DNA from: Amphibalanus amphitrite
Lineage: Eukaryota > Arthropoda > Thecostraca > Balanomorpha > Balanidae
Direction of reading: 5' to 3'
NCBI RefSeq assembly: GCF_019059575.1
Contig: NW_024881699.1
Span: 682,001 to 746,000, forward strand
Length of the DNA: 64,000 nucleotides
Part shown: in pieces, positions 33,101 through 46,000 of the stretch
How positions within the stretch are numbered: the first letter of the stretch is position 1
Layout: each line of letters starts with the position of its first letter
The notes under the pieces: generated by a model
The model's input: only the letters and a program-made list of their open reading frames with translations
Told to the model about the DNA's origin: nothing
The model's database searches: none
Translations under genes and position numbers: made by a program

Positions 33101-36005
33101 AACCCCTATCAATTAGCTACACAGCGTCTCATTCGTTCATCATATCCTCAAAATGACGGCCTCGCTGCGATGATGCTGTCGGAGGGTCTCAGACCGTCCA
33201 ACGGTCCAGCCGCATTAGCTAATGACATTAGCCCGGCATTTTTCGCCGCGCTGCGGGCAGCGTTCCCACCAACAGCGCCTCGCTAACGCCCGGCGCCGCT
33301 CATCGGAAGTTCCAGCTGGACAGACACGCCGCGGCTGCGGGTAAAAAATCACCGCTGTTTGTCGAGCGACGACCATTGTGCGCCCGCCGCAGCGACGAAA
33401 AATGTCGCCGCCATGTAGACCGACCGTCACCGTGAGAACGAGACCGATAGATGACAGAAACCCGACTGGGTGACTGGATGTAGTTGTGGGCGGGGTCATA
33501 AACCCGACCGGATATAACGCGAGGGATGGAGGCGGGGCAGTCAGAACTCAGAACCCCTTACTAAATGTAGCGCCGGGATAGGGGGCGATCAGAAACCCGA
33601 CAAGATATGGGTAGTGCGGGGGGATGGGACTTGGGAGTCCTTCTGACGGGGATTTGGCGAGTTCGCGGAAAGTCGGACACACATGCCGACAAAAGGATGT
33701 CTACTGATGAATATCGGTGTGCCTGTGGTTCATGCGCACGCATTCGGTCTGTGGATGATGCTTATGGCGCTATTGAACGTCCTGCACTCATTAACTCGCG
33801 AAGAATAGACTGACGGTAAAAACGGAACTTCAGTCGAGTTTATTATCGTGTCTTTTGTGTGGCTCTTTATGCGCGCCGTCTGACGGTGAGAATGTTTCAC
33901 TTCGATTAATTCCTACTGATTAAGGAACCTTTTTAAAACTTGAGCAACAAATGATTCACATCTAGCATAGACGCAAGAATATAAAGTTAGCCGACAATGT
34001 CACATAGTTAATTGTTTAAAAGAGTAACCTCTTGAGTCCAGTAACCATATAGTTATTGCAAGTAAGATTATGACGATTCTAATCCGTTTAAGACAAGGCC
34101 TTCTCAACTAAACGCTAGTAAACGGTGCCTGTCCCTTATTCATCATGCTAACCGCACTCTTGACATTGAAAGTGCACCTACGTCGCTAGTTGTAACGTGG
34201 AAAATTACTCAATATGATTGCGAGAACGAGTTTGGCTCGGAACTCGGAAATCCCTGAGGTCGCACGACCGAAATTAGACTGACGTTAAATCATTAACTTG
34301 AAGCAGGTCCCTTCACTATTGGATTGAATATCGTTAGGCCCGCTGATCCCCTATCTGTTGCATGCTTGGTTTGGAGTTCGAATGGTCTCGGTTTCAGATG
34401 CTCTCACGAGCTATCCGTTTGTATTTCATGAGGATTCCGAAGATATATTGCATAGTGTAATTGCGGCCGCGGGAGTACAACAGGTGGCAGTCTACTGGAC
34501 TTCCCAGTCATCTAGCGGTTTAACCTTTTACGCCAGTCATGTTTTCTGAAAACTGGGGGTTTTTGATGATGAGCAAATTACCGTAACCGTTGAATGCAGC
34601 AAGAGCAAGAGGCGTCTTGCTGGACAGTGACGTGTCTGCTACGGGTCTTTTTCAATTAGGACTGACATGACCATATTTTGTCCAGGACCGGGATAACACG
34701 GCAGACACGACAGGAACGAACGAGGATAGGAAAATGATCCGCTAACTTAAAATTGGTAGTGTTCATGGGGATGTTATGTCACATGATATGTTGTAATGTA
34801 ATGTGCAGGTGCTGCAACTATTTACCTATGGATGCATTCTGTCTTGGGGATGCCAAGATGCATGTGCAATATGCAAGACGATCCCAATTTTTAATGAATC
34901 CTTTTTTAGCAATATGTAAGCATTATCGGGATTTTTTGTGCCCATGCTACACGAATTTCGTGCGACGTGTCCCTCGTTCTGGCAGTTTGCCCGTGACAAC
35001 CCGAAACGCATCAACTATTTCAACCACCGTGATTATCAAATCTCGTTGCGGTTCCGTGTGTCTGACGGTCCTCCCCTCCGCGCAGGAAGTGGACTCGTCC
35101 GTGGCCCGGCTCCAAGGTCAGACGGTCACCGTGTCAGCGCGATCTCGCTGCCATCTATCGGACATATACGCAGACAAGGCGCGGCTGGAGGTGCGCTCGG
35201 CCGACCTGCGCGTGGGGACCATCCACGGAGACGCAACAGTCACCGCCGCCGGCGAGGGAGAGGTGGTTATCGGTGAGTGGGGTCTCGGCGGGGACGTGCT
35301 AGTGAAGATGATGATGCTTTGATGTGACAGGGCGCACCAGCTACTACCGTAAAAATGAGATACGGATTCAAATAATGCAGTTTGAGACAGAAAAATAGCT
35401 TTGTGGTCATATGATATGGTAGGTGGTCTACTTGCGTTTCATGGCGTGGTAGCTGTAGCAATGGAGCTTTCCTGCAGCGAGATAATATAGAGCATATTTT
35501 ACGATACGTATGCAGCTGCCTGCACGGCAGGAATAACATGAACAAGTATTTTGACCCGAACCTGGGATGAGCCTGCTCCCGTGGCAGAAGCCTTTCAGGC
35601 TTGCTTGAGATAATTAGAGAACTAACCGTGCCTGATAGCCACCCCGAGCTGTGCCCGGGGTCTAACCGTGCCCTGTCGTTCCCAGGCGGTGTGGACGGCT
35701 CTGTGAGTGTGTCGGCTCCGGCGGCCGCCGTGCGCTGCCACATCAGCCGCCTGAGCGCTGACTCGCGGCTCAGCTGCGGCCGCTCCGTGCAGCTCAGCCT
35801 GGCGCCCGGGGTGGGCTGTCGGCTCCAGGTGCGCGGCCCGCCGCCCGAGCTCGACCCGCGCCTGGGGGCGGCCTCGGCCGGCGCCGGGGGCACCGCAGAG
35901 GTGGCCGTGGCCGGCGGGGGGCCGCTGCTGCTGCTGGAGTCGCCCGTGGCGGCCCGGGTGACACTGCAGGACTGGGCGGCCGCCGTGGCCGGCTGGGCGC
36001 GGTGA
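30136..36005 (+). CDS. FAM185A: FAM185A-like protein (DUF4097 beta-helix family)
   Basis: Four coding exons join in frame: 30136-30496, 32519-32700, 35086-35272 and 35686-36005 (TGA), giving 349 codons. The N-terminal part holds PFGKFVFEGPGSVNV and ends in HLPIKY before the first intron. The following exons encode repeating short beta-strand units (VEVRSAAAVSVSG, VTVSTPAAVRVNKLLLGNA, LEVRSADLRVGTIHGDATV), the pattern of DUF4097 adhesin-like repeats in FAM185A. The vertebrate protein is slightly longer, about 390 residues as I recall it. Its function is not established. The N-terminus is basic and could be a mitochondrial presequence (inference). The ATG at 30136 lies 26 bp after an acceptor, so a 5' non-coding exon exists upstream. 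The gene is tail-to-tail with NDUFA11. Confidence 0.85.
33230..33520. other. GC-rich island in FAM185A intron 2
   Basis: A CpG-rich patch inside the 2.4-kb intron, with ORFs on both strands and no recognised domain. It may be an intronic regulatory island. Confidence 0.3.
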
Positions 36006-36798
36006 GCAAAGCCGCGGTTAGGGCTCTGGTAAGATGTACGGTAGTACATAGAAGCGGATGATGCTGAACAACGCATATGTGTCAAATTGTCGTGTGAATG
36101 TGCGCCACGCTCAGGGACTGGCTTGCTGTCTGAAATGTAGCGACTAATCTCTGTGAAGTAGCACAGTGCGTCTTCTTGGACGGTTCTTCGCCTCGGCGTG
36201 GATGTCTCTCAGTCAATTCAGTCCATCCAGTCACACGCCCGCCATCTAGTGAGTTGTTAGTGTTGCCGTGACATGATTTGCCGCAGAGGCTTTGTCATAT
36301 TTCGAGAATGTAGGCATAGGACAGAAGGTAGGCATTGCAGGCTTGCGTTGTCCGGGATCAGCACGGTGTGACTAAGCAGCACATGATGTGGTTTTCGTAC
36401 TTTTCTTTATCATTTTCGCACCTCATATATATTTTACCTTGTTATCGCTTATTACCTCAGTTATTTGCTTGAATGGAACTTTCAAACCAGCTGGTCTTGC
36501 TGCTTCCCTGCAGCTGCTGGCTTCACTTCCCACCACGGTTTTAGACGTAATTTTGCGGAGTATGTTGTCCCTGAAGTGCAATAAAACATTTTCGAGATAT
36601 CATGAAGCTGCAACCAATTCAGTCAATATGATAGATTAGTGAAAATGGCTCAATCTGATCCATCATTATACCCCCCCCCCCCTGTGTCTACGTAACGAAG
36701 TTGATCACCGGGCCCTTCCAAACACGTCATTTTCTCACCGCACCAGTCTGTATTCGTCGCTCTCTGTCGCTATATACACCATCATATGCCGCCGGTCT
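36006..36798. other. Tail-to-tail spacer between FAM185A and NDUFA11
   Basis: Holds the 3' untranslated regions of two convergent genes and a poly-C run near 36670. No further gene is seen. Confidence 0.5.
36580..36585 (+). terminator. Candidate polyadenylation signal of the FAM185A-like gene
   Basis: AATAAA in GTGCAATAAAACATT, about 575 bp after the stop codon and before the end of the opposing gene. It is the first canonical hexamer I noticed downstream on this strand. Confidence 0.45.
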
Positions 36799-38620
36799 CT
36801 ACTGGGACTCCGTCTTGGAGGGGTCCTTGCGCAGGGTCCAGTCGTGCCGCCACATGCCGACCGTGCCCTGGGGAGAGAGAGCCACAGCGTGTGACAGGGC
36901 GGACACTCCACAGCACGCCGTGACTGTGATATGTGTTGAGTCAATACGTCGGTATCGGAGACAAAGGCCAGTTGCACACTTAAAGAACGGCTGACAACAC
37001 ACGTGAGAAGCAGCCAGCAACTACGAGCAAGAATGTGGCGATCGATGATTGATTCGTTAATTAAAACTTCGCTGTCAAGGGTTGGGGAAAGAGTGTGGCA
37101 GACTCTTCGACCCGGGACTGGGCGACACCTAAGAAACTCTGCGTTGACTGTCTCCTGACTGATCCGGCATTGCAGAATTGTGCGACGCCGACTTACCCTC
37201 TGGGTGAAGTTTTCCGCCTCCCACCACCTCCAATCGTAGTCGACGCCAGCCTTGACGCTGATGGCAGCCACAGCAAAGATTCCGCCCCAGCGCGCGCCGG
37301 TCGCCAGACTTTGCTCTGTGGAGACAGCGAAAATAGCACTACTGAGAGGCTGCAGATTGATTAACGTTGTAACCACAGAACAAAATGCAAGTAAGCATTA
37401 TTCTGATATCAAACGATCTCGACTTTTATTTAATTCCCTCAGATTGACTCATCGGCGTTCACGCTGGAAGTAGAGGGGTCAGCACTTTTGTCTCTGTGAC
37501 AGGAGTACCTAGTCTTCTGTCTCTTGTTAGTCAATATCCCAATATCGCAATCCCCGGGCACGGCTTTCTTTCCTGGTATGTCCAGGCTGAGGCATCCATG
37601 TCCCCATTCCGATTGGAATCACCGAACCCGTGAAGAATGACTCTGATGTGTCCTCCCCAACTCTGACCAAGAAATAAGCCCAGCTCCCCACACCGACCAG
37701 ATAAATCATCCCAGCCCCGCGCAGTGACAGTGTCCCGTTCCCTGCCCGCCGGGCTCCCACTCACTGGCGGCGCCGAAGATGCTGCCGGCGGCCAGGCCGC
37801 CCAGCGCCGGGTTATAGAAGTCATCCTTCCCGCGCAGGTTGGTCAGCGCACACGTGGTGGCGGCAAACGTCGCGGCAGAGGTCACCAGCGGGATGGTGAT
37901 GTAGCCCAGGCTGTGAACAGTCTGCCACGCTCCGACTGGGTGCGTCACCAGTGCACAGTAGCACGGTCCTGCCCAGCCACCTGAGGGACACAACCAGGGT
38001 GGTGAGGTCAACACGTGGCTGGGGAGTGGGGAGCACTGGTGGCTCAGGAGAACCAAGTGTGAGCATGAGTCCAATTGTACTTTTTTATCTGTGACACTTC
38101 AGATAAGGCAATGACCTGACAATGAATCAGAAGTGGTTCTCAGACAGACACACAGGAACATAAAATTTGCAAGAGAGAACCAGCAGGCAGTAGTTTGTAG
38201 GTATATTTTATTCACAAAAACATCCTTCATTCATCATTCACAGCATGTTTTAAGATCGAGCTAGCTGCAAGACCTACAATCAAACATTTTCAAATGATGT
38301 ATGCATGTTGCAACCAAGTGCAATTGATGCCTGGTTTAGATAATTGCCAGAACACGAAGCAGAACAACAAACATGAAAAGGAAGCTGAATGAAATGCGTA
38401 TTAATGAAACACATCATTTAAAAAGTAATTTAAACGTGACTTATGATATTTGAAGTTAATGGCTGACAAAACTACTAACTCATCCAAACGAAAAATAAAA
38501 ATAAAAAGGTAGGCACTTACTCAAAAGCAAAGCAGACTTTGTCATGAACCATATCTTCTTGTGACAATCTTCACCATCTTTTGTATCATAATATTTATAT
38601 CCCTGAAAGAAACTAGTCAT
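36799..38620 (-). CDS. NDUFA11: NADH dehydrogenase (complex I) accessory subunit NDUFA11/B14.7
   Basis: Four exons on the minus strand join in phase: 38620-38521, 37980-37765, 37315-37197 and 36867-36799 (TAG), giving 167 residues. Recognisable parts are YKYYDTKDGEDCHKK near the N-terminus, the TTCALTNLRGKDDFYNPALG block with a hydrophobic GGLAAGSIFGA helix, GARWGGIFAVAAISVKAG, and the tail MWRHDWTLRKDP. These match the arthropod B14.7 pattern (NLRGKDD and a final HDWT-RDP motif). The family is Tim17-like, with four membrane helices, and sits in the inner-membrane arm of complex I. The start is taken at ATG 38620. An acceptor-like TTTCTTTCAG just after it leaves open an upstream first exon. 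Confidence 0.92.
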
Positions 38621-39959
38621 TTCTTAATGTGAATTACGTTCCAGGCGTTACTTAAATTGTTATATCTAACCGCAAAAGCCCATCCGACGATCCTAGACCA
38701 CACATAAACCACATAAACAAGTCTGTAAAGCAAGCTTGATCTGTAAAGTTTTCTTCTTCCATTGTAAGTCATGTTCATATGACATATTAAATTTAGCTCG
38801 AAGCACTCATCTGTATAAATTTCCAGAAAAAAGTTCATTTTGGTTATTATTTCTTATATTATGACACAATTTTGATGTATTTATCTGGTATTCGTCTAAC
38901 TAGTCCTTAATTTCAATTTTCATGGTTGCTATGAGTTTAAAAAATCAGTATGAACTAGGCTTTAAAAATAAGACTGTCTGCATATCCTGCGCAGCTGAGA
39001 CCAATTAGAGACCTCGCCCCCCACAGTTTGTTGCAGTTGTATTGACGGATGCCTGCTTTGTATTGGGGGTGTCTGCATCAATAAATTTCAGTAGTATTTG
39101 GACACTGGTAAGTGATACGTGTGAGAAAAAAGTGGGTTCGTTCGGGTCAATATTATGGCATTCATTTTTGCATGCGATCTCATCCCACGCCGGTTTATTT
39201 CGGGGCGGCGTCAGCGTACGGACTCACCCCGTACGCCACCCCGATGGACTGGGACTTTTGACTTGTTGGCCAATGGCCGGTGGGTTCCATTTCGATTTCA
39301 ATTTGTTTGAAGCCTGTATTAGTTCCTACATTGAAAGTGCTCAGCATGGTTATTACTAGAATCTTTTCGATAACCTTTTTTTTCTTCTGTGGATCAGTAT
39401 CGTGGGTCACATTCTCAGAACAGATTCATGCGGGCGTTGAGCTATGTATAATTGCATAAGCCTACACGTGCTAAGAAGATTATGATCACTACAGTAAAGT
39501 ATTTAAGATCCCTTACCCAAATCCCTACTATTAAGGGTTTAGCCTTTACTGTCATACATGTTGCTGGGAATGGGACCATCTCAGATGATAAATATGCTGC
39601 CAGAAACTGCGACATTGGAAGTTTCTGGTATTTCATCTGAAACTTTTGAATTGGCAGGAGTACCCTGAAGTGCCTTTTTCTTGATAAGTGTAAGACTCTA
39701 GTCATTGCAGATTTATTGCGATTTACATGAATGCTTTATGTATTTTGCATGTGAACTAAGCTAATTTTTAAAAGCTTTCACTTCTATTCTTATTGCAATT
39801 TCCAGTAGAATATGGTTTGTGATTGATTTTATAAGAACCAGAAATCTTACCAGAATCTTTTTCTTCACAAATGTTATGATATTGTTTTTCTTACAGAGAT
39901 GCATCCATCCATGAACAGCAAGATTTTTGAATAGACTGTACCTATCCCTGCCTACAAGA
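38621..39959. promoter_or_regulatory. Divergent intergenic region NDUFA11 / Nrk
   Basis: The two genes point away from this 1.3-kb AT-rich interval, so promoters of both should lie here or in unseen 5' exons. I find no decisive TATA or initiator arrangement. Nothing coding is recognised. Confidence 0.4.
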
Positions 39960-40023
39960 ATGGAAAAGGCATTTTTCATTGTTCTATTGGCAGGCTGTGC
40001 CCATGGATATGCTACAACAAGCG
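39960..40023 (+). CDS. Nrk: Nrk exon 1: signal peptide
   Basis: Encodes [21 protein letters not shown]: a basic residue, a hydrophobic core and small residues for cleavage around position 16-20. It ends in phase 1 with the donor GTATGT, matching the phase-1 acceptor at 40602. No other ATG with a signal peptide was seen nearby. Confidence 0.8.
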
Positions 40024-43000
40024 GTATGTTTTTTACCAGGATAAGCTGGCAAATTTCAGGTTAATTCTTCAGTGATTATTTCAATTTCAAAATGGTAGAT
40101 GCAAGTCATATGCAGTTTTAAGAAACACTAGGAATGGTGATGAGCTATTTTTTTCACATTGTATTTAAATGTGTAATTTGATTTGGGCATTTGTAATGCA
40201 ACATAGGTATATAAGGTATCTTGATATGTAGCATGTCTGTGCCATGCATCACTTGTTATAAGAACAATGTGTTGCTTTATGTGTTTATCATGCAGTACCT
40301 ACTGAGTCTTATATGCTTCTGAATCACCTTGGTAGGAATCCAACACTTGTCTTATGCAATTACCAACATATTATAATTTGATGAAATCTCACCAGATTAC
40401 CTACAGTGGTGGCTAGTGCACTGAGTACAATAGACACCATGCCTCTGTGATTCTGACAGTCTGCAATTCTGACAGTCATGTATGTATGTGTGGATATATT
40501 TGCATCCTGGCAGCTGTGTATGTGTTTGTGTAGGTATATATTCTGACAGCTGTGTATGTGTGTTTGTGTATATATCCTGACAGCTCTATGTGTGTGTGGC
40601 AGCGCCGGAGATCACCGTTCCTCCGGCCAGCACTGACGTGGAGCTGGGCTCTGAGCTCGTGCTCAACTGCTCCAGTCGCGGCGAGCCGGTGCCGCGTATT
40701 TTGTGGAGGTTCCGCGCCGCCGACGCCGCTCACTACCGCGAGCTGGACGCCAAAGGTGCGGATACTCGGCTGGGGAACTCAACAGTACATGCTCTGCTCA
40801 TTTCTTGTGAAATTTACTCTTAGAAGACATGGATTATAATTCAACTACTGAATTTTGAAACACTGAATGGATTCAGGGCGTTTCGTGATAATTTCGTGCG
40901 TAATTATAAGCCACACATGACCTCTGGCGACCGCTGCAGTTATCTCTGTGTGCTCCACTCTGACGTACCCCGGCGCTGTCCGTCAGGCGATAACCACGCG
41001 GTGGGCGAGGACGGTCGGCTGAGGGTGCACAAGGTCAGTCGCACGGACGAGGGCCGCTACCTGTGCCGCGTCTGGAACTCGCTCGGGGAGAGGACCGCCA
41101 CCGCTGACGTCAAGGTGCTCGGTGAGTGCGTGACCCGCGGGTTTGAGTGGGAGAGTCGCACTCACGGTGGGGGTGGGACATTGGAGTGTCCCATTGGGTA
41201 TGATGGCCGGGTGGGTCGACCTTGTCCTCGTAATGGATCGAATGTCGAGAGGAAGTCGGTCTGATTGATGGAATTGGCAGTTAAGCTGACTCAATTATTC
41301 CGTGACTGACAATGCATTCGAGGAACTGACATTGAAGGAGACTAAATGAGCGCGGCTGTCTGTTCTGATTGTCGATCATAGATAAGAAAGGCTCTTTTGA
41401 ATGCCTGTTTGTGCAGTAAATACTATTTGATACTAATTTGTCATTGTACCTATATCTTTTACACTGCCTGTTTGAAATTTGTTTTACAAAGTTCGTGGTA
41501 AAAATTGATGCATTTACGATGTATTGGTTCACCAAATATCACAGAGGTGGAAAACGACTGTTTTGATCGTATTTCATAGCAAAGGCTTTTTGGTTTTTCT
41601 TTAGTTCGCTTCATCAATTTCAAGATCATCTTTCCATGTGCAAAATTCTCCAAAGTCTGTACCAGCCGGTAGCTTTTAACGCTCCACGGCCCGGTCTGCC
41701 GCAGTGCCCGTCACCGTGCTGAAGACGCATCCGATGAAGAAGTCGGTGGCGAGCGGCGCCCTGGTGACGCTCGGCTGTGACCTGGGCGGGGAGCCCCTGC
41801 CCGCAGTCACCTGGCTCTTCCACGGCGACCCGGTGAGAGACGCGGTGGCACGGGGAGGGAGAGGGGGACCCCGGCCGGCAGTAGGGCGTGATCGGGTGAA
41901 TGGTGTCCCGGCAGATACCTATACTGGTTAGGTACTTATCTGACTGACACAATATGGTTTAGCTCATCAACTCGCCATCTCACTGCCTGGCACGATTGTT
42001 GTGACGGAAAAGTCGTGATTAAATTAATGAGATTATTCACTGAAGCTGTTCTAGCTCATTACGTCACCCGATAGCTATAATATTCTTTTCGAGCTATACA
42101 TACTGATCTCTGGCTTTTTTTTGCAGCTCCCTGCGTCCAACTGGCAGTCTGAGGTAAGCGGTCATTTCGCGCGATATTATTTAGGCTCTGTATATTACCT
42201 ACTTCTGGCCAATGCCAATGCCATTCATTCATTCATTGATTCATTCATTCATTCATTCATTCATTCACTCATTTGCCACGTAGCTCTGTGTTGGTGACGC
42301 TCGCTCGTCCCGTCCCCAGGTAGTTCAGGCGGCCACCTACCCGCCGCTGAAGCGGTTCGTCCACTCGGAGCTCTTCGTCCGGCCGGCCGTCAGCAGTGAC
42401 TACGTGTGCCAGGGCTCCAACACAGTACTGGGCACGCCGCGTATCGCCGCCGAACAGGTGTCTGTCAGCGTTCTCGGAGCGCCGCGCACAGGTCAGTGGG
42501 TCAGCGGGTCGGATAGGATGGGTGCTGGGAGGGGGTCGCGGCAGCAGTGATCCTCAGATCGTCCAGTTCCGGTTGGATAGAAATGGAATGGATTGGGAGG
42601 TGAGAGGTGGGTATGTTGAGTCAAGCTCGAAAGGCTGATGCGTAGTTATCAAGGGATATTCGAACTAAGCAGCTACCCTCAGTATCGATTGTGAGCCTCG
42701 TTTGATATTAATTGTGTCATTTTTGTTCGTAAGTTGTGATATTTTATGAGTCTGTTTTGTGACAGTCCACTGCAGTTCATCCCCAGTATCTGACTCTGGG
42801 AATCTCCCTGTCCCAGGGTACGGCGACTCGCCGCTGGGCTACTGCGCCACCTACGTGGGCAAGGTGTGCCGACGCCACCTGAGCGCCGCGCCGTTCGTCT
42901 GGTACAACACCACGTACCGGGCGGACGGCGCCGGCGGCACGCTGGACAACGAGCACGCGGTGGCGCGCCAGCTGAGCCACCACGCGGCCGATCTGAGCGG

Positions 43001-46000
43001 CGTCTGCCGGCCGGCGCTGGAGAGCCTGCTCTGCAGCGTGGCGTTTCCGCAGTGCCGCCAGGCGGACGGCGCGCAGACGGCCCTGCCGCCCTGCCGAGAG
43101 GACTGCCTGGCCGTCAAACAGCTGTTCTGCGCCAACGAGTGGTACCTGCTCGTCAGCGGACAGAAGTAGGTGGTGGGTTGGGAGCGGAGAAGCTCTAGAT
43201 TCCTGAACATAGCAGCCTTAAACAATTGTAATTGTACAATTAACCGTTCTGGAAATGTGCTTTATTTGAGTTTACTCAACCTGGCTACTGGGCTGGTCGT
43301 GGTGTTACTACTTGCCATAGTTATTCCACATCTTCACGTGTCTTTCATACGCCCCGACTGCCGGGCCGCCGGGTTCTGTACCGTCCCTGACCAGTGACCA
43401 TGTCATGCCTGTGTTATATCCCCAGGCTGCCGGGCCACCTGGCTCTGCCCGACTGTGACCAGCTGCCGCAGCACGGCGACGGCTCGGCGCACCGCTGCTC
43501 ACACGCCGGCCTCACAGTGATGCTCACCTCACAGGTCACCTGTGAGTACCGGGGAGGCACCCGGGGGACCGACACTGGGTTGTCGGGTCGGCTGAAATCG
43601 TCTCGTACCGGGGATAATTATGTAGAGTATGCCTTTATGTTTGTTGGCGGAGCTGCTTGTTACATGGTGGCGATATGTGCGACTCACTGCACTATCTTCC
43701 TAAATCTGCTCGTTGGCTAACCACCGATCACGATGACCACTCCGCCTGATCCACAGACGACTGTGTGCGCGACCGGGGCCGGTTCTACCTGGGCCGAGTG
43801 AACACCACGGCCGACGGTATCCTGTGCCAGCGCTGGGACAGCGACTACCCCCACGACCACAGCGTGCCCGTCGAGCTGTTCCCCGAGCTGTCGGGCGCCG
43901 AGAACTACTGCCGCAACGCCGGCGGAGAGGAGCCGCAGCCGTGGTGTTTCACCACCGACCCGGACGTGCGCTGGGGGCCCTGTGATATACCCAAGTGTGG
44001 TGAGTCACCGGCGCGGGGGAGGGAGCGGAGGAGCGTGGATGGTGGCCTTGTGGTGATTGATTGTTGGGTGACTGGGTGGGTCTAGCAGTACTGTCCAGTT
44101 CTTACATTATTTAAAGCTTATTTACCTCACAAGTTAACTTCATTTGTTATGAGCGCTGAATTTTGTGAAAACATCCGTCTGTACCATCATTTTGTATTTA
44201 TTATTTAATAATTACTTCTTTCGTCGCTTTGACGCTCTCGTAACCCCCAAGTACGCTCAAACCCGACCGCTAACCACCGGCCAATCCCTAACATCTCCCT
44301 CCCTCCCCTGCAGCGGACAACAGCACGCTGTACGCGGACGACCCGGCGGCCTCGGCGGCTGCCAGCGGTCGGTCCCGCTCGGGCGGCCCGGCCGTCTCCG
44401 CCGCAGGGGACGGGGACGGACCGACCCTGGCTGGGTTCCCCCTGCCGCTCGACCCCGTGTTCCTGCTGGTCCTGGCCATCGCCGGAGTGACGGGTCTCAT
44501 CATGACCGGGATGGCCGTGTATGGATGCTGCCACTGCCGCCGCGCCCGCCAGAGAGCGGTGCAGAGGAAGGTAGGAGACGGGGCGGAATTGCATAGGGTA
44601 TGACGTTGGGTGAGGCAGACGCAGATAAAGGAGAGTCTGTAGTCATGCTGGTGTGATGCGTAAATATGATAACTAGTGCCTTTTATTAGTGTCACGCTCA
44701 TGGATATAGGCACAATGATTATCGCTCATCAGCTAGCCCGTTAAATGCGAAATTGGCTGACTTATTAAGCGGTGCCCCCGCCTTACCTGATCCCATCTCT
44801 CCCCGTTCAATACGCCATCATTCTAACTGCCGTACCCGGTCTGCTTCTAGGAGGCGGAGGCGATTGACCTGACCAAGCTGCCGGCCAACGCCAGCTACCA
44901 CCAGCACGAGCCGCTGCTGCCCGCCAGCCTGGAGCCGTTGGAGTACGCACGCAACGACATCATTTACGTGCGCGATCTGGGACAGGGCGCGTTTGGCAGG
45001 GTGTTCCAGGTGAGGAATCGGAACGGTCAGTTCGGGTGGGTATATTATGTGTCGCCGCGTATACTGTCTCGATTTTCTTGCTATAATTGGGGGGGGGGGG
45101 GGGGCTATACGGTGATGTCCGGTCGCGACGCACAGTGCAGTGCGTTGGATCCCTTGGGAACAAGCAATAAGGTGATGATATCATTCCACTGTTTCGATAA
45201 TGCCTCCATTGTTTTGGATGCAGAGGGGTGGCAGCCCATTCCGCTGCTCCCAGCTGCACTCCTGTATTTGGCTGACTTGCAATTGCCTCCCGGCCGTGGA
45301 CTATCGTGTGACTTCTGCTCTGTCCTCCCCGACAGGCCAAGGCGCCGGACCTGGTGCAGGGCGAGGACTTCACCATGGTCGCCGTCAAGATGCTCAAAGA
45401 CGAGGCCACCGAGGACATGGAGCGAGACTTTGAGCGCGAGGCGCGTCTGCTGGCCGGATTCGACCACCCTAACATCGTCCGCCTGCTGGCAGTGTGCGCC
45501 GTCGGCAAACCCCTCTGTCTGCTCTTCGAGTTCATGGACCAGGGTGATTTGAACGAGTACCTGCGTCAGGCGTCACCCAAGAACGTCATCATCAAACACG
45601 AGACGGGCGAGATTTTCAGCGACTCGACACTGAGTCACCTGGATATGACGGTGATCGCCCAGCAAATTGCTAGCGGCATGCAGTACCTGGCTGAGCGCCA
45701 GTTTGTACACCGCGACCTCGCCTGCCGCAACTGCCTCATCAACGAGGAGATGATCGTCAAAATCGCCGACTTCGGCCTCTCGCAGAAGATCTGCTCCAAC
45801 TATTTCCGCGGCGACGAGCACGACGCGATCCCAGTGCGCTGGATGCCTCTGGAGAGCATCCTCTACAACAAGTACACGCTGCACTCTGACGTCTGGGCGT
45901 TCGGCGTGGTGCTCTGGGAGATCTTCTCGTTCGCGCTGCAGCCCTACTTTGGTATGACGCACGAGGAGGTGGTGCGTCACCTCAAGGACGGCCAGCGGCT

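Noticed and set aside
35267..36085. 272-codon minus ORF
   Set aside because: Antisense shadow of the last two FAM185A exons, whose plus frame has matching splice phases and family sequence.
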